64,000 nt of DNA, from NCBI RefSeq assembly GCF_024166365.1, contig NC_064839.1:38452378-38516377 (forward strand). The letters are read 5' to 3'. The stretch is from Elephas maximus indicus (lineage: Eukaryota > Chordata > Mammalia > Proboscidea > Elephantidae). The position numbers and the translations under genes are program-made. Numbering within the stretch: the stretch's first letter is position 1; each line of letters begins with the position of its first letter. Shown one piece after another: positions 62,401 through 64,000 of the stretch. The notes below the pieces were generated by a model, which worked only from the letters and a program-made list of their open reading frames with translations, did no database searches and was not told the DNA's origin.

Positions 62401-63750
62401 GAAAGTTGCTGTTATCCCTTTTTTTCAGTGGGTCCGTTTGATGTGACCTGGTCTGAACTGCTTATCAGCATCCAAACGGCTGTCATCCTTTTCCCAATCA
62501 ATCTTGTAATTGGACGGATCTTCCCGCTGATTCAAACACAGGAGCCTGCACCTTTCTTTCCCCTCATTCAGGCTCCCTGCCCCTCAGATGCTTCCTTTGA
62601 GCCTCTCTCTCTCACAAAGGTAGTTGAGGTAAGTTTGGTATCAAGTTTTACAGGTAAATTACATATTTCCTTTCCCCGTGTGATGGAAATAGCAGTGGAA
62701 AGGATGTCTTGGAAGGTTTTCAGGGTCCTGTTAGTGGCTTGAGGGAGAGTCTGCTTCCATAAAGATTACAGCCTTGGAAACCGTATGGGGCAGTTCTACC
62801 CTGTCCTATAGGGTCGTTATGAGTTGAAATTGACTTGACAGCAATGGGTCTATTAGTGGTTCAAACCCCACCAGCTGCTCTGCAGGAAGAAGATGTGGCA
62901 ATCTGCTTCCATAAAGATTACAGCCTTGGCAACCCTTTGGGGCAGTTCTACTCTGTCCTATAAGGTCAGTATGAGTTGGAATCGGCTCAGTGGCATCGAG
63001 TTTGTTATTACCCTTATTGTTCTTGGTGGCACAAATGTTTAAGCACATGACTACTAACTGAAAGCTGCCTCTGAAGAAAGGTCTGGCAGTCTACTTCCAA
63101 AAGATCATAGCTTTGAAAACCCGATGGCATTGTGACACACAAGGGGTCACCATGAATTGGAACTGACTTGACAGAAACTAGTTTTTTGTTTTGTTCCCCT
63201 TAATATCTTTTCCCTAATTCCTGTCCCCTGAGTTGTAATTTGTCATGCCTCTGGTTTCTTTTCTCTTACTTATGAAGTTTTCTGAGGACTGAATGTGAGC
63301 GCAGTACATGCTACTCTGGACTTGTTTTAGTTTTTGATGTTTGACCAAGCTGTCCCTTATTCTTTCATTCTATATTCTCTCATAGAACTGGTTTTGAAGC
63401 TACTGTGAGGTAACTGCTTTCTGAAAAAGTAAAGAGAAACTGAAAGATTTAGTTCTTTAAACTAAGTTATGTCCCTCTGAGTAAAAGAAACAGGCTTTTA
63501 CTATAGTTGCTACCTGTCCTGCGTTACTGTAAGACAGACTAACTTTTCTCATCTTGGTTCTACATTTAGGAATTAAAGGAAACTGTGGGATTCCTGCTCA
63601 AGAGAAATACATACCTACTTTCAGAGTGTGAACAATCATCATGGAGTTCTTACAACATTAACAAGCTGGTGACACTTTTATCCAGCCTCATTTATTCTCA
63701 CTTAGAGGCCCATGGCAGTCATCAGCAGGCAGGATCCATTTGGGCAAATG
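17153..63750 (+). CDS. PKD1L3: Polycystin-1-like protein 3; first 19 coding exons, 3' part outside window
   Basis: A large membrane receptor/channel subunit that pairs with PKD2L1; the pair is linked to acid-responsive channels of taste cells. Nineteen plus-strand exons join in perfect phase to 3184 nt (1061 complete codons, about 60% of the human length near 1730). Order by residue: signal peptide 1-21, C-type lectin-like domain about 27-136, basic/Ser/Thr/Pro-rich linker about 140-276, GAIN-type region about 277-660, GPS with HL|T cleavage site at 665-667, membrane segment 697-717, PLAT/LH2 domain about 727-850, membrane segments about 903-922 and 945-963, then the start of a cytosolic loop. 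The remaining membrane segments and the pore lie right of base 64000. The start ATG has A at -3 and gives the MFFKG N-terminus known from human. No frameshift or internal stop was found. Confidence 0.96.
17445..18125. other. Unassigned PKD1L3 intron 1 sequence
   Basis: AT-rich, with no recognisable repeat. Unassigned parts of intron 2 (18246-18764, 19046-19844, 20031-20849) look the same. Confidence 0.4.
18126..18245 (+). CDS. PKD1L3: PKD1L3 exon 2: second half of lectin-like domain
   Basis: 120 nt, phase 1 in and out. The acceptor is CTTCAACAG and the donor GTAAGT. It encodes [17 protein letters not shown] and the closing cysteines in [15 protein letters not shown]. The Ca2+/sugar-binding EPN and WND signatures of true lectins are absent. 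Confidence 0.92.
18765..19045 (-). mobile_element. L1 3' UTR fragment (afrotherian type)
   Basis: The plus strand reads TTTATTGAGCTTCAAGTGAA, then Pro-rich C-tracts (CCCTCCCATCCCCCCTCC). This matches the complement of the L1 3' end at about 51650-51790 (TGTAAATTTTCACCTAAG). In PKD1L3 intron 2. Confidence 0.6.
19845..20030 (+). mobile_element. MIR SINE
   Basis: GCTCTGGAGTCAGACTTCCT then TTGGGCACGTAACTTAAGC and GTTATGAGGATCAAATA, standard MIR order. In PKD1L3 intron 2. Confidence 0.85.
20850..21257. mobile_element. Probable old LTR-like repeat
   Basis: Sequence rich in AGGATACAACTCAGGA units (near 20906 and 20949), with TTTATCAGCC and Pro-codon-like tracts, resembles old ERV LTR text that I half recognise but cannot assign. 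An AfroSINE is inserted at its right end. Confidence 0.35.
21269..21432 (-). mobile_element. AfroSINE copy with target duplication
   Basis: Flanked by GCTTGAGGTAA at 21258-21268 and 21433-21443 (11 bp, exact). The body runs from the RTE-like tail to CCATCAGGGCTCC. In PKD1L3 intron 2. Confidence 0.9.
22039..22155 (+). CDS. PKD1L3: PKD1L3 exon 3: start of basic linker
   Basis: 117 nt, phase 1 in and out, with donor GTAAGG. It encodes [17 protein letters not shown] and a basic stretch [13 protein letters not shown]. It aligns with the human segment around HYERNGNNSHL, which identifies it despite weak sequence constraint. Confidence 0.88.
22216..22382 (-). mobile_element. AfroSINE copy
   Basis: (AAAC)n tail, TGCTGTCAAGTGGATTCCAA, head CACTATGCCACCAGGG. 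It begins only about 60 bases after PKD1L3 exon 3. Confidence 0.85.
22754..22810. repeat. Long palindrome (28-bp arms, 1-nt centre)
   Basis: The inner CAAGGTAAGCAC-A-GTGCTTACCTTG is a perfect inverted repeat (22770-22794). Outer arms starting CAGATTATCT and ending AGATCATCTG continue it with three mismatches. Related single arms occur at about 22883-22914 and 23044-23078. Probably a foldback transposon remnant. Confidence 0.75.
23815..27915 (+). mobile_element. Near full-length RTE LINE, inactive, split by an LTR element
   Basis: It starts with the RTE 5' UTR near 23815. The AP-endonuclease begins with GTWNV then a stop near 24230, followed by [11 protein letters not shown] and [10 protein letters not shown]. 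Reverse transcriptase follows after the insertion at about 25177-26116, with [10 protein letters not shown] near 26850 and the catalytic YADD at 27135-27146. It ends with the usual AACTCGATGGCACCTGACAACA tail. Several stops and frameshifts disable it. Without the insertion it is about 3.1 kb. It lies in sense within PKD1L3 intron 3. Confidence 0.85.
25177..26116 (+). mobile_element. MaLR-like LTR (25177-25699) plus short internal part, inserted in the RTE
   Basis: The RTE sequence ...GCTGAACAGAAG stops at 25176 and resumes as ATTTCAAAGGGC at 26117. Between them is an LTR starting AGTTATGGATTGAATTGTGT (first base pair changed from TG) and ending ATAACTAAGACA. A primer-site-like TTTGGTACCAGAAG follows, then about 400 bp of Gln/Ser-codon-rich internal sequence. 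No 3' LTR is present. A 16-bp direct repeat (25998-26013 and 26092-26107) marks the truncated end. It has no coding capacity. Confidence 0.65.
27916..29097. other. Unassigned 3' part of PKD1L3 intron 3
   Basis: Apart from a MIR piece (28262-28400) and a T-run at 28611-28624, nothing is recognised. 22383-23814 in the same intron holds the palindrome cluster and otherwise unassigned sequence. Confidence 0.4.
28262..28400 (-). mobile_element. MIR SINE fragment
   Basis: CCCCATTTTACAGATGAGAA and GGCAAAACCAGCTCTGGAAC are complementary MIR text. In PKD1L3 intron 3. Confidence 0.75.
29098..29147 (+). CDS. PKD1L3: PKD1L3 exon 4 (50 nt micro-exon)
   Basis: Only 50 nt, between TTTTTCTACAG and GTAAGT, entering in phase 1 and leaving in phase 0. 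It encodes [17 protein letters not shown], matching the human order GHLPTTCHYPLPAHLS. It sits between two very large repeat-filled introns and is too short to appear as an open frame. Confidence 0.85.
29493..29693 (-). mobile_element. AfroSINE copy (long form)
   Basis: CCTGTTGCCATCGAACCGAT tail, long insert with GACTGCCACATCTTTCTCCC, head TGCCACCAGTACTCC. In PKD1L3 intron 4. Confidence 0.85.
29940..32495 (+). mobile_element. Second RTE LINE copy, 5'-truncated, split by a solo LTR
   Basis: This is reverse transcriptase half only: [39 protein letters not shown], then a 708-bp LTR, then the catalytic box, where YADD has become NADD (31728-31739, TAT to AAT). It ends TCTAACAAGCAG near 32495. Frameshifts and stops show it is inactive. 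It lies in sense in PKD1L3 intron 4. Confidence 0.85.
30914..31621 (+). mobile_element. Solo LTR with exact 5-bp target duplication
   Basis: The 708-bp element runs TGTGGTGGTTAAG...CCTAAGACA, with ACCAT on both sides (30909-30913 and 31622-31626). It has TG...CA ends and one LTR unit only, so it is a recombined ERV-type remnant. An AT-rich stretch near 31530-31575 precedes the end. No genes are present. Confidence 0.85.
32615..32991 (-). mobile_element. MaLR-type LTR fragment
   Basis: The minus strand starts TGTTATGGACTGAATTGTGT at 32991, the usual start of mammalian MaLR LTRs. It runs through a degraded body to the GGAGGCTAGAAGTCTGAGTC / TTTATTTTCTTACAG end near 32620. It is old and non-coding. 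Confidence 0.7.
33115..33705 (+). mobile_element. L2 LINE 3' end
   Basis: GCAGCCAGACTGGTCCTTTA, CAGGGCCTTTGCACTCCTC, CCCAGTTCCCCAGAACATTG and AAATAGTAGATGCTTAGTA are in the standard L2 order. It ends about 230 bp before PKD1L3 exon 5. Confidence 0.85.
33935..34183 (+). CDS. PKD1L3: PKD1L3 exon 5: Ser/Thr/Pro-rich linker
   Basis: 83 codons in phase 0. The acceptor is TATCTTTTAG and the donor GTAAAT. It begins [17 protein letters not shown] and continues with mucin-like sequence ([16 protein letters not shown]) to FLNASDQ. It is likely O-glycosylated extracellular linker between the lectin-like and GAIN regions. Confidence 0.92.
34970..35965 (+). mobile_element. L1 fragment with internal deletion
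   Basis: It includes ATTCAATATAATACCAATAA (ORF2 text at 35201) and a 3' end ATTTCAACAATAAAAAAGG near 35940. A purine-rich GGAAGGAAGG/GAGGGAGGGAAG tract is at 35490-35555. Degraded, in PKD1L3 intron 5. Confidence 0.7.
36288..36453 (-). mobile_element. AfroSINE copy
   Basis: CAAAACCAAACCTGTTGCCA tail, CTTAACCACTGTGCCACCAG head. In PKD1L3 intron 5. Confidence 0.85.
37037..37168 (+). CDS. PKD1L3: PKD1L3 exon 6
   Basis: 44 codons in phase 0. The acceptor is TTTCCACTAG and the donor GTAAGG. It encodes [15 protein letters not shown] and [17 protein letters not shown], predicted amphipathic helix at the start of the GAIN-type domain. Confidence 0.93.
37583..37685 (-). mobile_element. RTE LINE 3'-end fragment
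   Basis: About 100 bp matching the last part of the RTE copies (GTTGTTAG, then GTCCGACTCACAGCGACCCC and ACAATGAAACATTGCC on the plus strand). A short 5'-truncated copy in PKD1L3 intron 6. Confidence 0.65.
37888..38053 (+). mobile_element. AfroSINE copy
   Basis: CTGATGGCGTAGTGGTTAAG head (A-box-like), GAGTCGGAATCGACTCGAGG tail. In PKD1L3 intron 6. Confidence 0.85.
38671..38847 (+). CDS. PKD1L3: PKD1L3 exon 7
   Basis: 59 codons in phase 0. The acceptor is CTCTTCCCAG and the donor GTAGGT. It encodes [19 protein letters not shown] and [19 protein letters not shown], a helical GAIN subdomain with one N-glycosylation sequon (NNSS). Confidence 0.94.
39110..39952 (+). mobile_element. Old L1 3' end (ORF2 tail and 3' UTR)
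   Basis: Contains the well-known L1M text around CAGTGGAATATTATTCAGCC (39541) and ends in AATTTCCTTGCAATAAAACTG followed by a short (CA)n run at 39930-39949. In PKD1L3 intron 7, sense. Confidence 0.85.
39930..39949. repeat. (CA)n microsatellite
   Basis: ACACACACACACACACACAC directly after an L1 tail in PKD1L3 intron 7. Confidence 0.85.
40220..40347 (+). CDS. PKD1L3: PKD1L3 exon 8
   Basis: 128 nt, phase 0 in and phase 2 out. The acceptor is TTAAATGCAG and the donor GTAACA. It encodes [18 protein letters not shown] and ends in VVTLMLS with a split Ser/Arg-type codon. It is followed only about 50 bases later by the tail of a large antisense L1. Confidence 0.93.
41929..42098 (-). mobile_element. 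AfroSINE nested in the intron-8 L1
   Basis: Flanked by CTTAGGCATCCTA (41916-41928) and CTTAGCCATCCTA (42099-42111), a 13-bp target duplication with one change, inside L1 sequence. So it is younger than that L1. Confidence 0.9.
42820..42983 (-). mobile_element. AfroSINE nested in the intron-8 L1
   Basis: Flanked by CTGTAACTGTAT (42808-42819) and CTGTAGCTGTAT (42984-42995). Its tail has a small local duplication (TAGGACTCATAGGACC). Confidence 0.9.
43349..43380 (+). mobile_element. AfroSINE head-only fragment in L1
   Basis: GAGCCCTGGTGATGCAGTGG then TTAAGGGCTCT. Only the first 30 or so bases of the tRNA-like head lie inside L1 ORF2 sequence. SINE copies are normally truncated at this end, so a head-only piece is odd. 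Confidence 0.6.
44752..44878 (+). CDS. PKD1L3: PKD1L3 exon 9
   Basis: 127 nt, phase 2 in and phase 0 out. The acceptor is TTTTTCCTTAG and the donor GTGAGT. It encodes [20 protein letters not shown] and [15 protein letters not shown]. It has one N-glycosylation sequon (NIS). Confidence 0.93.
44879..46046. other. Unassigned PKD1L3 introns 9 and 10 (outside exon 10)
   Basis: No repeat or further exon is recognised in either intron. Intron 11 from 46279 to 47029 is also unassigned. Confidence 0.4.
45553..45681 (+). CDS. PKD1L3: PKD1L3 exon 10
   Basis: 43 codons in phase 0, between TTGTCTCTAG and GTATGA. It encodes [16 protein letters not shown] and [20 protein letters not shown]. The NPF...[10 protein letters not shown] pattern is typical of the beta-rich GAIN subdomain of polycystin-1-like proteins. 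Confidence 0.93.
46047..46278 (+). CDS. PKD1L3: PKD1L3 exon 11
   Basis: 232 nt, phase 0 in and phase 1 out. The acceptor is CTTATTATAG and the donor GTAAAA. It encodes [18 protein letters not shown] through [18 protein letters not shown] to [13 protein letters not shown]. It carries several N-glycosylation sequons (NAS, NMS, NIT, NHT), fitting an extracellular domain. Confidence 0.94.
47030..47200 (+). mobile_element. MIR-class SINE
   Basis: GAGCTGGAAGGAAACTTAGA, TTTTACAGATGAGAAAACCG and GACTTGCTGACACC are old MIR3-like text. In PKD1L3 intron 11. Confidence 0.7.
47562..47755 (+). CDS. PKD1L3: PKD1L3 exon 12
   Basis: 194 nt, phase 1 in and phase 0 out. The acceptor is TTTGCTCCAAG and the donor GTAAGA. 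It encodes [18 protein letters not shown] and [20 protein letters not shown]. The final cysteine pair and W..DGC pattern are the strands just before the GPS. Confidence 0.94.
48074..48244 (-). mobile_element. AfroSINE copy with exact target duplication
   Basis: AAATGAAAACAAA flanks it at 48061-48073 and 48245-48257 (13 bp, exact). Well conserved body. In PKD1L3 intron 12. Confidence 0.92.
48590..48785 (+). mobile_element. MER5A-like hAT fossil
   Basis: The internal text TAAAATGCAGATTCTGACTC and GATTTTGCATTTCTAACAAG identifies MER5A. The left end is degraded. In PKD1L3 intron 12. Confidence 0.75.
49100..49930 (-). mobile_element. Old L1 3' region with an embedded L2/MIR-like piece
   Basis: The plus strand shows antisense L1M text around 49550-49930 (TATTCCATTGGTTTGACTC; GTTTACACTACCACCAGCAG). 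Between 49370 and 49530 is L2-type sequence (AAATATTTATTGAGCATCTT). Just before PKD1L3 exon 13. Confidence 0.6.
50045..50275 (+). CDS. PKD1L3: PKD1L3 exon 13: GPS cleavage motif and first membrane segment
   Basis: 77 codons in phase 0. The acceptor is TTCTAATTCCAG and the donor GTGAGG. It contains [16 protein letters not shown], the GPCR proteolysis site with the scissile HL|T tripeptide (residues 665-667) and both GPS cysteines. Then come about 30 residues and a hydrophobic span [20 protein letters not shown] ending in a basic WRKDQ stop-transfer. Confidence 0.96.
50752..50769. repeat. (TA)n microsatellite
   Basis: A short TATATATA run in PKD1L3 intron 13, followed by CATAC/GATA-rich sequence to about 50890. 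Similar AT runs lie at 14698-14730, 31555-31572 and 38226-38240. Confidence 0.8.
50990..51800 (+). mobile_element. L1 3' UTR (afrotherian type)
   Basis: From GAGATACTGGGCTTGAGGG through GTCTTAAAAGCTTGCAAGCA to AACAATAAAATGTTCAATAAA. It has the usual 3' UTR wording of elephant L1s as I remember it, followed by an A-rich tail. In PKD1L3 intron 13, sense. Confidence 0.65.
52038..52200. mobile_element. Palindromic MITE (old mammalian MER type)
   Basis: The arms CCAGGACACCCAGTTAAATC and GAATTTCAAATAAATAACGA pair with TCTGAAATTCAAATTTAACTGGGTGTCC on the right. It is almost wholly self-complementary. Such elements are known in mammalian genomes. Between PKD1L3 exons 13 and 14. Confidence 0.65.
52446..52547 (+). 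CDS. PKD1L3: PKD1L3 exon 14: start of PLAT domain
   Basis: 34 codons in phase 0, with acceptor TTTCTTGTAG. The donor GTTAATG is weak, the poorest in this gene. It encodes [20 protein letters not shown] and [14 protein letters not shown], the first beta strands of the cytosolic PLAT/LH2 domain, with the Y.I.V.TG.R.AATTA signature of polycystins. Confidence 0.94.
52819..52997 (+). CDS. PKD1L3: PKD1L3 exon 15: PLAT domain core
   Basis: 179 nt, phase 0 in and phase 2 out. The donor GTATGT follows the TG of a split Trp codon. It encodes [19 protein letters not shown], then [20 protein letters not shown] and [14 protein letters not shown], the classic PLAT strands and the W.DN.G loop. Confidence 0.95.
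53557..53721 (+). mobile_element. AfroSINE copy with exact target duplication
   Basis: AAAGCAGATGA flanks it at 53546-53556 and 53722-53732. The head AGCCCTAGTGGCTAAGAGCT is worn. In PKD1L3 intron 15. Confidence 0.9.
54035..54232 (+). mobile_element. L1 ORF2/3' fragment
   Basis: Text around GAAAAGATGCTCAACATCAT and CAGGAATGCAAATTAAAACC is standard L1M 3' sequence, with an A-run at 54136-54152. In PKD1L3 intron 15. Confidence 0.75.
54440..54935 (-). mobile_element. RTE LINE 3'-end fragment
   Basis: About 0.5 kb, antisense to PKD1L3 in intron 15. A minus-strand frame reads [20 protein letters not shown] and [17 protein letters not shown], the RTE C-terminal region. The 3' end is at 54440. It stops abruptly at 54935 in AT-rich sequence. 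Confidence 0.8.
55208..55240 (+). mobile_element. AfroSINE tail fragment
   Basis: TTCTGAGTCAGAATTGACTC then AACAGTAGGGGG and a T-run, the last 30 bases of the SINE only. Confidence 0.45.
55603..55764 (+). repeat. Exact 81-bp tandem duplication
   Basis: Units 55603-55683 and 55684-55764 are identical in every base I compared. Each begins AAAATAATTTCAACTAAAAC. It lies in PKD1L3 intron 15 in AT-rich sequence. Because 81 is a multiple of three, the open frame carries the same 27-residue block twice, but nothing suggests it is coding. Confidence 0.9.
56300..56470 (-). mobile_element. L1 3'-end fragment next to exon 16
   Basis: The plus strand reads TTTACTGTGGTAAAATATAT and ACAACTATCACCACTATTC, antisense L1M 3' UTR text. 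It ends about 65 bases before the exon 16 acceptor. Confidence 0.6.
56535..56681 (+). CDS. PKD1L3: PKD1L3 exon 16: end of PLAT domain
   Basis: 147 nt, phase 2 in and out. The acceptor is TTCACCATAG and the donor GTATTT. It encodes [20 protein letters not shown] and [17 protein letters not shown] through [10 protein letters not shown]. It completes the PLAT fold and leads into the second membrane segment. Confidence 0.95.
56782..58724. other. Degraded repeat-like sequence in PKD1L3 intron 16
   Basis: T-rich text such as TTTCATTTCAGTTATTGTAC and AATTTCTATTTGGTTCC near 57190 resembles an old L1-derived repeat that I cannot assign. Similar text recurs at 58640-58720 and 59940-60240, which suggests one old element broken up by later insertions. 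Confidence 0.35.
58725..59235 (-). mobile_element. L1 3'-end fragment split by a foldback element
   Basis: Same L1M 3' text as at 56300 (TTTTTTACTGTGGTAAAATAT, then AAAATTTGCTATTTTAACCA). It is interrupted at 58751-59140 by an unrelated palindromic element. Confidence 0.6.
58751..59140. mobile_element. hAT-like palindromic non-autonomous DNA transposon (unnamed)
   Basis: 390 bp flanked by an exact 8-bp repeat TAAAATAT (58743-58750, 59141-59148). The left arm (from TTCAAACCAATTTGAA at 58757) and right arm (to TTCAAACCAATTTGAA at 59119-59134) are imperfect reverse complements over more than 100 bp; for example TAACCAAACCTGTTGCCC pairs with GGACAACAGATTTGGTTG. The 8-bp duplication fits hAT transposition. 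It has no coding frame. I do not recognise the family. Confidence 0.6.
59236..59935 (+). mobile_element. L1 3' UTR (afrotherian type)
   Basis: Begins TTTTTGCAAGCAGCCACC and ends TATTCTCAACAACAAAATAA. It is the complement of the 3' UTR seen at 40390-41050 (same subfamily, opposite strand). In PKD1L3 intron 16. Confidence 0.65.
60401..60562 (-). mobile_element. AfroSINE copy
   Basis: AAACCAAACCTGTTGCTATC tail, TAACCACTGCACTACCAGGG head. A weak flanking repeat (GCCGATGGAAAAC / GGCAATGGAACAC). In PKD1L3 intron 16. Confidence 0.85.
61161..61721 (-). mobile_element. LTR of the same family as the solo LTR at 30914
   Basis: The minus strand reads TGTGATGGTTAAGGTTGTGT... and ends near ...GGTTTTGCTTCTCTCGAGAAC, matching both ends of the 30914-31621 element. 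An (AT)-rich segment precedes the 3' end. No clear flanking duplication was found. It lies antisense in PKD1L3 intron 16, about 190 bp before exon 17. Confidence 0.7.
61728..61860 (+). mobile_element. MIR-class SINE fragment, worn
   Basis: GAAAGCTGTGGAGATCTTTA and TATTCTAGTCCAAGCCCCTG resemble the same MIR3-like element as at 47030. Just before PKD1L3 exon 17. Confidence 0.4.
61909..62105 (+). CDS. PKD1L3: PKD1L3 exon 17: second membrane segment
   Basis: 197 nt, phase 2 in and phase 1 out, between TTTCTTTAG and GTGTGG. It encodes [20 protein letters not shown], the conserved [19 protein letters not shown] and a hydrophobic helix [15 protein letters not shown]. The RxPxxxFTRxQR motif before this helix is general in polycystin-1 family proteins. 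Confidence 0.95.
62429..62628 (+). CDS. PKD1L3: PKD1L3 exon 18: third membrane segment
   Basis: 200 nt, phase 1 in and phase 0 out. The acceptor is CTTTTTTTCAG and the donor GTAAGT. It encodes [10 protein letters not shown], the helix [20 protein letters not shown], and a Pro-rich loop around [16 protein letters not shown] ending KVVE. Confidence 0.94.
62728..63190 (+). mobile_element. Run of three AfroSINE (long-form) copies, same orientation
   Basis: Three partial copies follow one another: about 62728-62850, 62851-63010 and 63020-63190. The first two both carry CTTCCATAAAGATTACAGCC and GGGGCAGTTCTAC. The junction at 62850 joins a tail directly to a headless copy. They start about 100 bp after PKD1L3 exon 18. 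Confidence 0.75.
63191..63569. other. Unassigned 3' part of PKD1L3 intron 18
   Basis: No repeat or gene recognised between the SINE run and exon 19. Confidence 0.4.
63570..63750 (+). CDS. PKD1L3: PKD1L3 exon 19: start of large cytosolic loop (last exon in window)
   Basis: 181 nt, phase 0 in and phase 1 out. The acceptor is CTACATTTAG and the donor GTAAAG. It encodes [20 protein letters not shown] and [19 protein letters not shown] through AGSIWAN. It matches the human loop ELKETVRFLLRRNTYLLSKC. About 11 more exons are expected to the right. Confidence 0.94.
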
Positions 63751-63871
63751 GTAAAGCTCATTAGATTTTAGTAATTAACCTTCTCTGACTTCCACACCCT
63801 TCCATGACTCTTACTTTCTCACTCATTCATAACCAACAGGCATGGTACAATCTTCTGCTTGTTTTAATTTC

Positions 63872-64000
63872 CTTAAGAGAAAATGCTTTAGCCAACATCA
63901 CCCTAAATGGAGAGAGCCTGAAAATATTCCCATTGAGATCAGGAACCAGACAAGGATGCCCTTTATCACCACTCTTATTCAACATTGTGTGGAAGTCCTA
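63872..64000 (+). mobile_element. L1 ORF2 fragment running off the window
   Basis: One open frame reads [20 protein letters not shown] then [16 protein letters not shown], the conserved L1 reverse transcriptase stretch. The element continues past base 64000, so its length and integrity cannot be judged. Confidence 0.85.

Noticed and set aside
62754-62985. Repeated CTTCCATAAAGATTACAGCC spaced units as a possible repeat array
   Set aside because: The repeats are parts of neighbouring SINE copies. The spacing and flanks do not fit any CRISPR-like or satellite structure.

Overview
This is vertebrate nuclear DNA, almost certainly from an afrotherian mammal and most likely an elephant. Coding sequence is a few percent of the window. 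It is cut into short exons with GT/AG introns, and the rest is mostly interspersed repeats. The lineage call rests on about 23 copies or pieces of a tRNA-headed SINE whose 3' end matches an RTE-type LINE in the same window. I recognise this pair as AfroSINE and RTE1 of afrotherians. Older MIR, L2, MER5, L1, MaLR and Tc1/mariner fossils are shared with other placental mammals. The species call is inference from remembered families, not from a database search.

Two genes lie head to head. On the minus strand, positions 524-12449 hold the first six coding exons of DHODH, the mitochondrial dihydroorotate dehydrogenase of pyrimidine synthesis. Its 3' exons lie left of base 1. Its 7-codon first exon borders a GC-rich promoter (about 12450-12860) with a perfect NRF1-type palindrome, a GC box and two CCAAT-type boxes. 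On the plus strand, positions 17153-63750 hold the first 19 coding exons of PKD1L3, a polycystin-1-like receptor/channel subunit. They encode the signal peptide, lectin-like domain, Ser/Thr-rich linker, GAIN/GPS region, first membrane segment, PLAT domain and the next two membrane segments. The rest of the channel lies to the right. Every splice phase joins without a frameshift or stop, so both genes look functional as far as they can be read. The divergent order matches the human 16q22 locus as I remember it.

Region by region: 1-12.4 kb is DHODH with its introns, including an RTE copy inserted inside a MaLR-type LTR. 12.4-17.1 kb is the promoter and an intergenic stretch with nested mariner-like elements. 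17-22 kb holds PKD1L3 exons 1-3. 22-34 kb is two very large introns with a nearly full-length dead RTE split by an LTR element, and a second RTE split by a solo LTR. 34-50 kb is the linker and GAIN exons, with intron 8 almost entirely an antisense L1. 50-64 kb is the GPS, PLAT and first membrane exons, with a hAT-like foldback element, an exact 81-bp tandem duplication and a run of three SINEs.

I found no CRISPR array, operon, structural RNA gene or new coding system. The interesting signals are the nested transposon layers, several palindromic elements I could not name, and the promoter architecture.
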